This document shows, piece by piece, positions 1 to 10,386 of a stretch of 64,000 bases of DNA. Position numbers and translations under genes: made by a program. Where the stretch lies: the NCBI GenBank assembly GCA_964016875.1, contig OZ024724.1, forward strand, positions 32,015,786 to 32,079,785, in the 5' to 3' direction. The first letter of the stretch is position 1. The number at the start of each line of letters is the position of its first letter. The DNA is from Fallopia convolvulus (lineage: Eukaryota; Streptophyta; Magnoliopsida; Caryophyllales; Polygonaceae). The notes beneath the pieces were generated by a model, which was given only the letters and a program-made list of their open reading frames with translations, was not told the DNA's origin and searched no databases.

Positions 1-535
1 TAAACTTTAATATAAGTAATTTATTACTCGTAGAATGTATACTTTTTAATCAAATATTATATTCTTTATATTTTATTACTTTTCAATTTTTCATGTACGT
101 AAATTTAGTGATTGTCAAATATTTCAATATATCTATTAAATATTTTATTATCTATTTTTATTAATTTTAAACATTATAAATATTTATCATTAATTTTTTT
201 CTAAAATAAAATCACTATATATCTATAAATAAATTCGTCAAAAGATTTATGATAAAAGATTTATATTTATTTTGAAATATCTTATCTTTAATTTTAATTA
301 CTTGTATAAGAGAGGTTTTAAAAGATATTGTTATATTAAATAGATATTTGTTTGATTTTAGAGATAAATTTAAACAATTAAAAAAGAATTTAATAGAAAG
401 AAGTTATAATAATAGAAATTAAATTAATTTTTTAAATTTGAAGTGGGGCCAGAATCGTTCTGGTGGCTCGAAAAGGGACAACTTTAATATATAGTTATAG
501 CTTGTTCACCCCTAATTACAACCCTATTATATGTA
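1..535. other. AT-rich noncoding DNA
   Basis: Very AT-rich sequence without a convincing ORF, RNA gene or repeat boundary. It may be the body of the Helitron whose 3' end lies at 2531, but its 5' end is not visible in the window. Confidence 0.5.
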
Positions 536-1017
536 GGCTTAAAACATATACAGCCCCCTGTACTTGTGCGAATTTGTCACTTAGACACCTCACCTTTGGT
601 TTGGACCTATTGAGAACTTAAACTTAACAATTTAGACATATTAGACACCTGGTCGCTGACAATCTCGTTGAGTGTAACACACTCGCGCTGACATGTCCAT
701 TTTTTGTCCACATGTGTTCCACATAAGCCTATTTTTTGTCCACATATGTGCCACATAAGCGTATTTGGTATTTTGCCACAAAGGCATAATTTATGCCACA
801 TAACAATTTGGACCTCCGTCAACAGCTGGTTCACTCCCGCCGTTCTCTTCGTCGTCCTCAACCTCGTAATCGGCACCATCGCACTTTGCCACATCAGCGA
901 AGAGGTGTTTAATAGGTCCAAATTGTTAAGTTTAAGTGTTCAATAGGTCCAAACCAAAGGTGAGGTGTCTAAGTGACAAATTCGCACAAGTACAGGGGGC
1001 TGTATATGTTTTAAGCC
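536..1017. mobile_element. Non-autonomous Mutator-like element (MULE-MITE)
   Basis: A 482-bp element bounded by long terminal inverted repeats of about 110-120 bp. The left end starts ggcttaaaacatatacagcc and the right end is its inverse complement. A perfect 10-bp direct repeat, attatatgta, flanks it at 526-535 and 1018-1027. Long terminal repeats with a 9-11 bp target duplication are the signature of the Mutator superfamily. There is no transposase ORF, so it would need a transposase in trans. The short ORFs on both strands are by-products of the inverted repeats. Confidence 0.85.
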
Positions 1018-1025
1018 ATTATATG

Positions 1026-1033
<8 letters not shown>

Positions 1034-1090
<57 letters not shown>
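1034..1090. repeat. (TG)n microsatellite
   Basis: About 28 uninterrupted TG units immediately right of the MULE target duplication, following a short TA-rich stretch. Simple repeat; the ORF through it is an artefact. Confidence 0.97.
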
Positions 1091-1092
<2 letters not shown>

Positions 1093-1838
1093 TCAATATA
1101 ATTAAATTTCATGAATTGACCTATATGTATGGTAAATATTTAAAGTTCAAGTCTCATGGTGAACAATATGTCTAATTTTTATAGTCTTATTTAAATTGCT
1201 TAAACAATATTTTTTATATAATATGGATTAACTACACAAAGAGATTCTCTTAGGATGCTTATTTTCTTATATGTGTACTTATTGCCTTAATTACACCCCT
1301 ATTTATGTGTATATATGTTTGACCAATTAAATTTCATGAATTGACCTATATATATATATATATGTGGTATTGTACAAAGAAATGCAATTGGTGTACACAT
1401 TTTCCCTCTCTTATGTCTACTATTCTCTCTATGGTTACAATTATGTTTATAAATAATTACCAACATGTTCGAATAGCTCAAGGCATGTATAAATTATTTT
1501 TTCTCTATATCTTGTTCGTTATTGGGGTCTTAATACTATCATTATATACGTATTTGTGTAAATCTCTCATTCGATATTATATTGGAAGTTTATTCTCATT
1601 AAATATAAAAATAGTATATTGAATGTTTTTTGTTATATTACTATTTTTTAATATCATATTGGTATTGCTCTTTATTATCTAACTAAATTATTGTCAATTT
1701 AGATCTAAAAAAAAATTCTTCAAAAAAATAATAATTGTTGTCAATTATGATTAGTTATTTTGCCTCTATTGTTTTGTGAAATGATCATTAGTTTATGTTG
1801 TTTAAAATAAAAATTAAAATTCAACTATTAAACCTCTG
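1091..1838. other. AT-rich noncoding DNA
   Basis: No supported gene. A phrase meaning 'aaatttcatgaattgacctata' occurs near 1106 and again near 1329 in split form, suggesting an old local duplication around the two TA/TG-rich tracts. Confidence 0.4.
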
Positions 1839-2180
1839 AACTACGTAAGGTTTGCTTCTCTTTAAAGACATACGTATGCAACACGTTATAATTCGAGCGC
1901 AACCCAAATCTGAAATTATATTAAACTCAAAAATCTCTAATGTGTCTATACTATTAGTAGAGTTGTAAAGATGTATATCTAGATAAGCATCGAACTTAAA
2001 AATCAAATTAACTACGTAAGGTTTGCTTCTCTTTAAAGACATATGTATGCAACACGTTATAATTCGAGCGCAACCCAAATCTGAAATTATATTAAACTCA
2101 AAAATCTCTAATTTGTCTATACTATTAGTAGAGTTGTAAAGATGTATATATAGATAAGGGTCGAACTTAAAAATCAAATT
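1839..2180. repeat. 171-bp tandem duplication (two copies)
   Basis: Unit 1 is 1839-2009 and unit 2 is 2010-2180, adjacent, with only a few differences. Each unit starts aactacgtaagg and ends at aatcaaatt. The near identity indicates a recent duplication. The minus-strand ORF across it is simply the repeat read in frame and has no recognisable domain. Confidence 0.93.
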
Positions 2181-2500
2181 AGATGTGTTTATACAATGTT
2201 GTTTTCATTTAACAATTTTTGTCTAACATGCATGATCTAATAATTAAGTGTGTGTATTTCGAGTGTACATGATTATATAACCCAATTTCCATTGTGATAT
2301 AACTAAGCGTGCACATATTGTATTATAACTAATAAAGTGTGTATGATCATCTAAATGCATAGCAAAGAAGACAACGATAATACTAAACAACAGACCGTGA
2401 AATCAACACACTTACAACTCCCAAATGTATAAATATATTTATAAAAAAAAGTAAATTTAGAAATAAAAAACAATTGTAAAAAACAATTGAAAATACATGT

Positions 2501-2531
2501 CCCGTGCGTACGCACGGGCCTGTTCACCTAG
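2501..2531 (+). mobile_element. Helitron 3' terminus (Helitron A)
   Basis: A perfect 18-bp palindrome, cccgtgcgtacgcacggg (2501-2518), is followed after 9 bases by CTAG (2528-2531) and then T. A GC-rich hairpin 10-12 bp before a CTRR end, inserted before a T, is the canonical plant Helitron 3' end. The 5' end was not located and may lie left of the window. No Rep/helicase coding sequence is seen, so it is non-autonomous or decayed. Confidence 0.75.
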
Positions 2532-2731
2532 TGTTTCCAAAAAATAGAGGTTTTTTTAATTTTTTTTCCAAGTAGTGGACAAAACACTTATTTATATTTC
2601 CTCACTCTCTTGTTTATTGTTCAATCTACTATATATATAAGCAATAAGGTTTGGAGCCACCACATTGCGCCACCTCAGCTTTTAACACATGTCATCCTAT
2701 TATTAATCCACGTAGAATTTTGCCACATGGC

Positions 2732-4152
2732 TGATGTCTCTTTATTTGGTGGTGTTTTCATATGTGATTTCCTTTGTAAATATGTTTCTTTTTCCCCTTT
2801 TCTTGCGTGTTTTGTTCCTTTTTAGCTTAGTTCCCGTATTTCTATGAGATTCGGAAACTACGCGCGTTTTATATGTTTTGTAGGTAATTTGGCATGAATC
2901 GAGGATCGATTTGAAGGAGGGTCGAGACATGGAGCAAGGCCCGAGCTAAAGCGGGAAAGAGAGGAGCAAGCCATGAAGAAGAACAAGATAAAAGCCAACA
3001 AGAAGAAGGTGGAACGAGGTCCGGACCGAGTTGCAACCACACCGGGCCCGACTTGGAAGTTTCAACCTCGGACCGACTTGCACAGTAACTCGGGCCCGAG
3101 GTCCTCCGTGTCGGTCCGTCGGTCACTGGACTACTTGGGCTCCAAGGCACGAAATTGTAGGCTTCCACTTTTGCCCCTCATCTAATCTATAAAAGGCCCT
3201 CTTGTCTTCTAATTTGGGGGGTTCTCTCACACAAGGAAGAGGTTCCCACACTTGGCAAGGAACCCAACCCTCAAGAGGATACTTGGAGAGCAAGGAGGAA
3301 GGAGAGGAGAAGGAAGAGAGAGAGAATCGGCCAAGGGAGAGGAAGGATTGATAGGTTTGGTTGATAGATTAGCTTTGCTTTGTTTTGATCTTGTGGATTT
3401 GGAAACCCTTGATTGGAATTTGTGGATTGCTTTTGATTTGAATGAAACTTTGCTTTTTTTTGAGATTGATGATGTTGATTGCTTTCCCTTTTGATTTATT
3501 TTCTTTCTTTGTTTGCCATATGGAGTAGATCTCCTTGATCTTGGGTTATGGGGGAAAACCCTAGCTAGGTTTGGGCTAGAAACCCCAATTCCATAGCCTT
3601 GAGTGTTTGATCTAAGGAACCCACTCTACATAGAGCTACAATTCCTTACGAAAGTAAGGAATCAAGGCTTGTGATTGGCAAAGTAGCGAAAGTGAACATG
3701 TGTCAATCTCAAGACCTTGCTTCGAAGGGGATTTCCCCAATGATCGATGTGTAGAAGTGGTTGGAACGAGGGCGAAAGCACTCGATCCTAGTCCGATCAT
3801 CACTCATTGCTTGAATTGGGGTGGAAAAGCCTTAATCTACTAGAGAAGGAACCCAAAAGCCCAAGATCTACTTTCAATCTTTGAGTTCGACAAACCCAGC
3901 TACCTCGGGCCCGACTTACCCTACGTCGGTCCCGACTTCCTCTTGTCGCCAACATCGGGCCTGACGTGACCTCTGTGTCGGTCCCGACTATTCTCTTTGT
4001 TTTCCTTTGTTTTAAGTTCTCCTTTCTATCTTTCTAGTATCTAGGCACCTCAATCGAGTAGATTTCCCGAGTGTTCGACACCCACCACGTGCTACAACGG
4101 GGTCGGGTTATAAATTGTATCTCTAGACCCTCGCACAACCGAGAGGCGATCA
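2732..4152 (+). repeat. TE-A 5' LTR
   Basis: 1,421 bp, starting TGATGTCTC and ending GGCGATCA. A TATA box (TATAAAA) lies at 3188-3194, preceded by a TTTTGCCC block that recurs at the element's internal promoter. The LTR carries TCG-N4-CGA modules at 3090/3111, 3905/3926 and 3955/3978. ORFs inside it have no recognisable product. Confidence 0.93.
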
Positions 4153-4158
4153 AAAGAT

Positions 4159-4176
4159 TGGCGCCGTTGCCGGGGA
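4159..4176 (+). other. TE-A primer-binding site (tRNA-Asp)
   Basis: TGGCGCCGTTGCCGGGGA, six bases after the LTR, matches the complement of the 3' 18 bases of plant tRNA-Asp (ending CCA). tRNA-Asp priming is typical of the Athila and Tat lineages of Ty3/gypsy. Confidence 0.9.
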
Positions 4177-4304
4177 AGTCTAAGTGCATTGAGTGCCAAT
4201 TTGGTGAGTTTCTTGTGTTTTGGTAGTGATTTGGGTGAGGGAATAGCCCAAACCCTTTGTTTGTTTTTGATTTGTTTTGGTTTGTGTCTTTGTTTCGTAG
4301 GTGT

Positions 4305-7298
4305 ATGCTAGCTCGTTCCTCCCGAGGAACACTTGAGCTTGAGTTTGTGAGTGATCCGAAAAGTATTCTCAAGGAAGCCCGAAGAAGGAAAAGGATGGAG
4401 AATCAAGCTCTCCATGTTGATGAGGAGTTGGCTCAACTTAGGGCCGAAATGGCTAGATTGCAACTTGAGAAGGACAATCAAGAGGCGGTGGCAAGAAGAG
4501 AACGGGAGCAACGGATGAGAGCCGAGGCTCAACTCAACGCTCTACCCCGGAATGCACGCCAATACATGCATCCGGAGTTGAGGGTGCCCGAACCGGTTAT
4601 TGTGCTTCCCGAGGTTGCCAAGAATTTTGAGATCAAGACGTAATTCATTTCCCTCATCAAGCGTGATCAATTCGAGGGCCGTCCACATGAGTGTCCCATA
4701 GAGCACGTCAAACGCTTTGTGGACATGTGTGAGACGATTTCTACCGATGAGGAGACTTTGGAGTATGTGCTTCTAAAGGCGTTCAAGTGGTCACTTGGGG
4801 GCAAAGCCACACATTGGCTCGAGAGCCAAGCCCCTAGGTCAATCACAATTTGGAAGACACTCTATGATGCTTTCTTGATGAAGTTCTTCCCGCCCTCGAA
4901 GACAACCGAGCTAAGAAGGAAAATTGCAAGCTTTCAACAAGGTCCGAATGAGCCTCTCTTCGAAGCATGGGACCGTTTCAAGGAGATGTTGCGCCAATGT
5001 CCTACTCATGGCCAACAACCATATGTGCTCCAAGACATCTTTTTCCAAGGCATCAATCCGGCAACGAAGGATAAGCTCAATCTCCACACCGATTGTGGGT
5101 TCATAGACTTGACACCGGATCAAGCTTGGGAGCTACTTGACAAGCTATCCGATTATGAGGCCATGTATAGGGTGAGTCAAGCTAGCAAAGAGGTGAAAGT
5201 TCAAGGTGAAGGTGCAAGGAAGTTATATGATCCAAAGGGAGAAGACATTGACAAGGATGTGAAGCTCCAATTCCTTGAAGGTGAAGTGAGCAAGCTTAAG
5301 AGGCAAGTCTACTACTACAAGCAAAATGCTAGAGCTTGTAAGGAGTGTGGATCCTTTGCACATGCTACACAAGTTTGTCCGAATGAGAGCCAAGTGCGCT
5401 TGGCCGAGCGAATTGAGGAGGCAAACTATGTTCGAGGAAATTTTGGTGGAAGAGGCAACTTCAACAATGGTGGTAATGGCCGGTGGAACAACAGTCAAGC
5501 TCAAGGCTACAACAACAACTTCAACCAAAACGAGCCAAGGGCGCCGCCACCACCATATAGACCACCGGGATTCAATGAGCTACAATCATTTGCTCAAGAG
5601 ATGAGAGATGGGTTCAAGGAGATGAGGACCCAATTCAATGAGTTTGGTGCATGGAGGAGGCAAGTCGACAATCAATTTGCCCAAATCGCAACTCAAGCCC
5701 CGAGAGAGAATGGGAGACTTCCGAGCCGACCCGAGGAGAACCCTCGAGCTCAAAACAATCAAAATGAAGTCTGGACAATTGGATTGAGAAGTGGCCGAAA
5801 CCTACCCGAGCCACACATGCCTAAGAAGAATGAAGAGAGTCGTACCAACTTACCCAGCAAGTCGGGTCCGACGTTCCCCGAAGTCGACCCAGCAAGAAGA
5901 TCGACCCCTCTACCCCAGACCGAGGTTGAGAGTAACTCGGGCCCGACGTACCCAGACCTCGATCCGACTCCTCTGCCCCGGACCGAGATTCACAACATCG
6001 GGCCCGACGTGGTGCCTAAGTCGGTCCAACCAGGAAATGTTGCAAGTGAAGTGGAGAAGTCCAAGGAGGTTGATCCAAGCAAGATTCAAGGTGCAACAAC
6101 TCTTCCATATCCCTCGAAGAAGCCGAAAGATGTTGTTGAGAACAAGTTCAATAGGTTTCTTAAACTCTTGCAAGGCTTGAACATCTCTATCCCGTTCACC
6201 GATACATTGAGCGAGATGCCATCCTATGCCAAGTTTTTAAAGGAGATTTTGAGCAAGAAGAGGTCCATAGTTGAAATTCAAGATGAGGTCAAGACCTTGG
6301 AGTTACCGCAAAAGCTAGGAGATCCCGGTCGCTTTGCTATAACCATTGGTGTGGGGTCTCAAAACTTCCAAGCCTTATGTGACCTTGGGGCAAGTGTTTC
6401 GGTGATGCCCGCTAGCATTTGGAGAAGGGCAAATTTAGGTGAAATGGAGCCGGCCGATATGTCCCTAACTATGGCCGACGGTTCCATCATCAAGGCTAAT
6501 GGAATATTGGATGACGTGCCGGTGCGAGTTGGAAAGTACTTTGTCCCCGATGATTTCGTGATCTTGGACATGCACGAGGACCCCTTGGTCCCAATAATCT
6601 TAGGAAGACCATTCTTAGCTACGGCGGGGGCAAGGTTTGATGTTAAAAACGGCAAGGTTTCCTTTGAGATTGGTGAAGAAAAGGTCGATTTTCACTTCAA
6701 CAAAACTTAGAATGAGCCGGACGCCTTGGCTATCCTCAAACTTGAAGAGAGTGCCAAGGGAAAAAGTGAAGAAGTGGAAGTTGCTAGAGAGGTCATTGTG
6801 TTGAGAAGTGATGAAGGGTTCAATAAGCAAATACAAGCAAAGGAGTTGTTGGAGCAAGTTGAGGAATAAGATGAGTCAAGGATCAATGCTAGCCCAAGAA
6901 GAAATGAAGAGTATCCTTACTTATATCCTTTTGATGTTGGTGATGACCACAATTCTTCCCAAACTTTTGATTCCTACATTTGTTTAAGTGATTTGAAAGA
7001 TGACTTAGGAGACTCCTAGATTTGCCTTAGTGACTTGAAAGATGAATTGGTAGAATCTCCTAGGAATTCTTTGGATAACTTTGGTGTAGGAAAAGAGGAA
7101 CATGATGGAGCAAGTAAGGAGGAGAAATCTCATTCGTTGGAGGAGTATGATGAGAGAGGCCCGAGATCGGAAAGCCATGCCTATATAGACCATCGTTGGT
7201 GGTTTTATGGTATGAAGGCAATGGGAATGGGCATAACAATGGCGAGCAATTCACCGTGTTTCACCCGCCATGAGATTGAGGTTAGGAAGTCAAGCTAG
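4305..7298 (+). pseudogene. TE-A gag-protease reading frame, four in-frame stops
   Basis: One continuous frame of 998 codons, interrupted by stops at 4641, 6708, 6867 and 7017 with no frameshift. The ATG at 4305 is chosen because TE-E has an equivalent start in the same context. In order: a coiled-coil-like N-terminus; a retrotransposon Gag domain (residues about 114-285, with MHPELRVPE just before it); a CCHC zinc knuckle starting at residue 345 (C-x2-C-x4-H-x4-C); a disordered Pro-rich linker encoding several palindromic modules; and a retroviral-type aspartic protease with DLGAS at residue 693 and ILGRPFLATAGA downstream. A further acidic tail of about 190 residues follows with no known domain. 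Gag would form the particle and protease would process it. No polymerase follows. Stops at 4641 and 6708 look like C-to-T changes of CAA/CAG codons. Confidence 0.88.
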
Positions 7299-8601
7299 TG
7301 ACTCTAAACGAGCGCTTCTCGGGAGGCAACCCGAGCTAGTAGCTTTCTTTTTCGTAATTTTAGTTTGATTTTTCTTAGTTTAGCCTAGCTTTTCTCTAAC
7401 CAATCTCTATCTAGTGTTTTGTAGATTTTTGGTGTTGTGTATTCTTCAAGGTTGTGTAGGATTTGAGGTGAAATATATAAATGGAAATATGGGAAAGAAG
7501 TTGCAAGAGGATGGAGTAAAATTGGTGACCCGAATACTCCCACATCGAGACCAGGTAAGTCGGGCCCGACATAGGGACGTCGGTCCATAAAGTCGGTCCG
7601 ATCTGATTTGATTAGGTGGAATGCCAATTTTGCCCTTGACCTAATTTGTCCACTTCCCCCATTAAATACCATCCCCCACCTACCTACCATCTTCATATCA
7701 ACCACCATTCCCAAAATACAACCCATCTCCCTCACATATTCTCAAAGTCGGCCGCCCTCTCACTCACCATACTCGATCCACACACTCTTCCCTTCTTCAT
7801 CTCGATCCAACCACGAAAAGGCCTCCCTAACCCGATTCCAAGTAGAAATTTCGAGTTCAATCTCGTTCTTCATCCCCCATCTCGATCTAGATTGAGAAAG
7901 TTTGAGTTCTAAGTTGATTATTTGTTTAAAAGTTCAATACTCTACAAATCCGGTATGTGTTACTCGATCTCTACCTATTTCCTTGGAAATTTTGTGCTTT
8001 CATTGCATAGATTGAGTAATGCCATGTTTGATTGAGAGCTTGAGCTTGAGCATCAATGGTGGATTTGCATGATTTGTGAAAAAATTGAGCTTTAAAGTTG
8101 TTTATGCAGGCTTAGATCCATTTAGAACTTCGATTAGGGATGTTTGATGGTTGAATTTGAAATTTAAGTGCATGATAGAGAGATTTGGGTTGATTTGAGG
8201 TTAGAGTCGAAGCATGAACTAGGTCGAGATCGACGTGCCCAGGAGAGTCGGGCCCGAGTTGTGGAAGTCGGTCCAACAAGTCGGACCGAGGTTGAGTAAG
8301 TCGGGCCCGACATAGGTTGGAAGTCGATCCATGTTGTTTTTGCTCTCTTCTTGTGATATCATGTGGATTCATGTGTTTCATTGTTGGCTATAGCCTAATC
8401 ATGATGTAGTATGACCATTTGCTTAGCCATTGTTAGAAGATATCCATGATGATTCATGTTGGATTGTGATGCATGTGTGTTTAGAGACTAAGTATGGGGT
8501 TCATTTGTGTTGAAGTGTTATTGTGTGTCGATGAGTGCTTTTGTTGAGTTGTATGGAGTTTATCTTGGACCCTTTTGTTTGGTTGGATGTGTGTAGGTAC
8601 C
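7299..8601 (+). promoter_or_regulatory. TE-A internal promoter, leader and intron upstream of second ORF
   Basis: No coding domain. A TATA-like ttaaata (7662-7668) is preceded by a TTTTGCCC block like that upstream of the LTR TATA box, and followed by a C-rich, ATG-poor leader resembling a plant 5'UTR. A plausible intron follows: donor CG|GTATGT at 7953 and acceptor GTGTGTAG at 8596, 644 bp, with the ORF ATG five bases after it. TE-E has the same order (TATA 34865, intron 35101-35703, ATG 35710). Palindromic modules lie at 7560/7580, 8248/8268 and 8301/8323. Promoter and intron are inferred, not demonstrated. Confidence 0.55.
7318..7335 (+). promoter_or_regulatory. Conserved hairpin after gag-protease
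   Basis: ctcggg-aggcaa-cccgag forms a 6-bp stem with a 6-base loop, 20 bases after the gag-protease frame ends. The same loop and G/C stem recur at the same place in TE-E (34536-34549) and, with a weakened stem, in TE-C (around 25225-25240, minus). Function unknown; an RNA structure for translation, splicing or packaging is possible. Confidence 0.6.
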
Positions 8602-10386
8602 ATGGAGACTAGAGCTTCATCATCTCATGCGGAAAGGCCGAGGAAGAAGTCCAAGAAGTCAAGGAAAGAACCAAAGTTGGATGATGTCTACTTGGAGGAT
8701 GATGAGCAAGTTGAGAGTTATGCAAGGTATATGGCGCTTGAGCATCACACAAGGTGGCTTGATTGGGAAGCCGTGAGGAAGATGGACATGGATCAAGCTC
8801 TTCCAAGGTGCTACTCCCACATCGGTCTCAATGGAATGCTAAGGTGGGACAACACCCACTATCCCGCCCTCACCTCGGAATTCATGGCCACGTTCGAATG
8901 CACTTATGATAATGTGGAGGATGAGGAAGGGGCGATCACTTTCCAATTGGGCAATGAGGACCACAATCTCTCTCTTAGGGACTTGGCTACCTACTTCGGG
9001 TTTCCATGTCCAAGAGAAGAGACCGGCGTCGACAACGAGAAGGTGAACCAAGTGTGGCGGCATGTGGCCGAGAAGAGTGAGATGAGAAAGGGCGCCTCCA
9101 CAACCGAGATTGCTAGCCCTCTTTTTCGGGTCATGGTGCGAGTTTTGGGATGTGCAATCTATGCTCGTCATGAGTTGAGCAAGCCGATGAAGGAAGAGAT
9201 TATGTTGCTACATGAGATGCTCTTCAACACCGAGAAGCCCATGAACCTTGCATGGGAGTGGGTCAAGATGGTGCGAGACTTCCAAAGCTCCTCTTGGATC
9301 TACTTCGGCGGGATGATAGCAAGGCTAGCCATGCGTCTAGGAGTTGATCTCAACAAGTATTCTCCGGCTCCGAATGGTGTTGAGTACATGAACATGAAGT
9401 ATTTCAAGAAAGCCAACATCATCAAGGAGAAGCTTTACATGATTTATTTGGCCCCTCACTCGAACTATGATGGTGTGTCGATCCGGTTGGTGCACAACCT
9501 CTATGATCTTTCTCGGTATCAAAATTGGTACCAAGTGTGGGCCGGCAAGCCACACTCATTTGGTGACCCCGAAGGTGCAAGAGAGGGTCGGCGACAACAA
9601 CCTCAACACATTCGGTTTACCTCCCCTCCATCTTCACCGGATTCCGACCAAGATAACTTTGTGTTTGCACCTCGTGGGGAAGACATGGATGTCGATCAAG
9701 AGCAAAATGAAGAAGAGGAGCACTTCCGAGGCTTGATGGCCAACCTCCGAGCCACGCACCAAGCCCCAACACTGGCGGACCGAGGTACACACCACGTCGG
9801 GCCCGACTTCCCTCAAAGTCGGTCCGGCTCCTTCTATGGTGATGAGGTCCCGAGGAACTATGAGCGTGGAGAAGGGAGCGGTGCAAGGCGAGAACAAGCT
9901 CAAGGTGGCGGTTATGAAGGCTACGCCAAATGGTATGGTCCGGGAATGGTGTTTCCCGAGCGACAACAAACGGTGGACATGTCCTTCTTGGCCAACCAAA
10001 TGGCCCATCTTCAACTTCAACAAGAGAATGTTCTCCAGGAGGTCCATCAAGTGAATCTCCAACAACAACACATGTACCAACAACAACAACAATTGCTTCA
10101 ACAACAAAGTGCTTTCCAAGCTAGCCAAGAAGAGATGAACCGAGCCCTCGGCTACACTAGGCGAGAGGTGGAGGAGCTTAGAGAGGTGGAAGACCAAAGG
10201 TGGCGGGTCCAAGATAGTTTCAACACATGGATGAGCGGGAACTTCCCTTCCTGTGAGGACCAATGGACGCGCCCGGATCCTCAACTCCAACCACCAACAC
10301 AAGACTTCTACCAAGAGCAAGTGTACGAGAGGGAGCGGCAAGCAAGGCTCCAAAGAGGACGTAGATGTGGCAACCCCTTCGAGTGA
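8602..10386 (+). CDS. TE-A second ORF, ATHILA ORF-1-like protein
   Basis: An intact 594-codon ORF. The ATG at 8602 is preferred over an in-frame ATG at 8575 because it follows the putative splice acceptor and matches the TE-E start. The N-terminus is very basic (RPRKKSKKSRKEPK), a likely nuclear localisation signal. Residues about 60-330 resemble the ATHILA ORF-1 family (function unknown) and match TE-E around ALTSEFMATFE. An acidic stretch follows (about 346-375), then a Gln-rich segment (about 470-510) and a charged coiled coil near the C-terminus. No signal peptide or membrane segment is apparent, so although it sits where env-like ORFs occur in some Athila elements, it does not look like an envelope protein. 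Being the only intact ORF in TE-A suggests selection or recent insertion. The 265-codon antisense ORF over it is a shadow. Confidence 0.85.
   Translation: METRASSSHAERPRKKSKKSRKEPKLDDVYLEDDEQVESYARYMALEHHTRWLDWEAVRKMDMDQALPRCYSHIGLNGMLRWDNTHYPALTSEFMATFECTYDNVEDEEGAITFQLGNEDHNLSLRDLATYFGFPCPREETGVDNEKVNQVWRHVAEKSEMRKGASTTEIASPLFRVMVRVLGCAIYARHELSKPMKEEIMLLHEMLFNTEKPMNLAWEWVKMVRDFQSSSWIYFGGMIARLAMRLGVDLNKYSPAPNGVEYMNMKYFKKANIIKEKLYMIYLAPHSNYDGVSIRLVHNLYDLSRYQNWYQVWAGKPHSFGDPEGAREGRRQQPQHIRFTSPPSSPDSDQDNFVFAPRGEDMDVDQEQNEEEEHFRGLMANLRATHQAPTLADRGTHHVGPDFPQSRSGSFYGDEVPRNYERGEGSGARREQAQGGGYEGYAKWYGPGMVFPERQQTVDMSFLANQMAHLQLQQENVLQEVHQVNLQQQHMYQQQQQLLQQQSAFQASQEEMNRALGYTRREVEELREVEDQRWRVQDSFNTWMSGNFPSCEDQWTRPDPQLQPPTQDFYQEQVYERERQARLQRGRRCGNPFE

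Noticed and set aside
936..1175. ORF across the (TG)n tract
   Set aside because: Encodes only alternating Cys-Val from the microsatellite.
1839..2180. 118-codon minus-strand ORF as a gene
   Set aside because: It is the tandem 171-bp repeat read in frame, since 171 is divisible by three; no known domain.
2742..3494. Small ORFs in the TE-A LTRs
   Set aside because: They recur in the other LTR and have no domain; they are chance frames in noncoding LTR DNA.
4159..4176. tRNA-like sequence (also 29235 and 31665)
   Set aside because: Only the complement of a tRNA 3' end is present; these are retrotransposon primer sites, not tRNA genes.
6870..8560. Hidden reverse transcriptase between TE-A protease and second ORF
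   Set aside because: All frames read through; no YxDD/FxDD, RNase H or integrase DDE signatures, even allowing for stops.
8602..10386. Envelope-like protein
   Set aside because: Position fits, but no signal peptide, transmembrane segment or glycoprotein features; homology is to ATHILA ORF-1.
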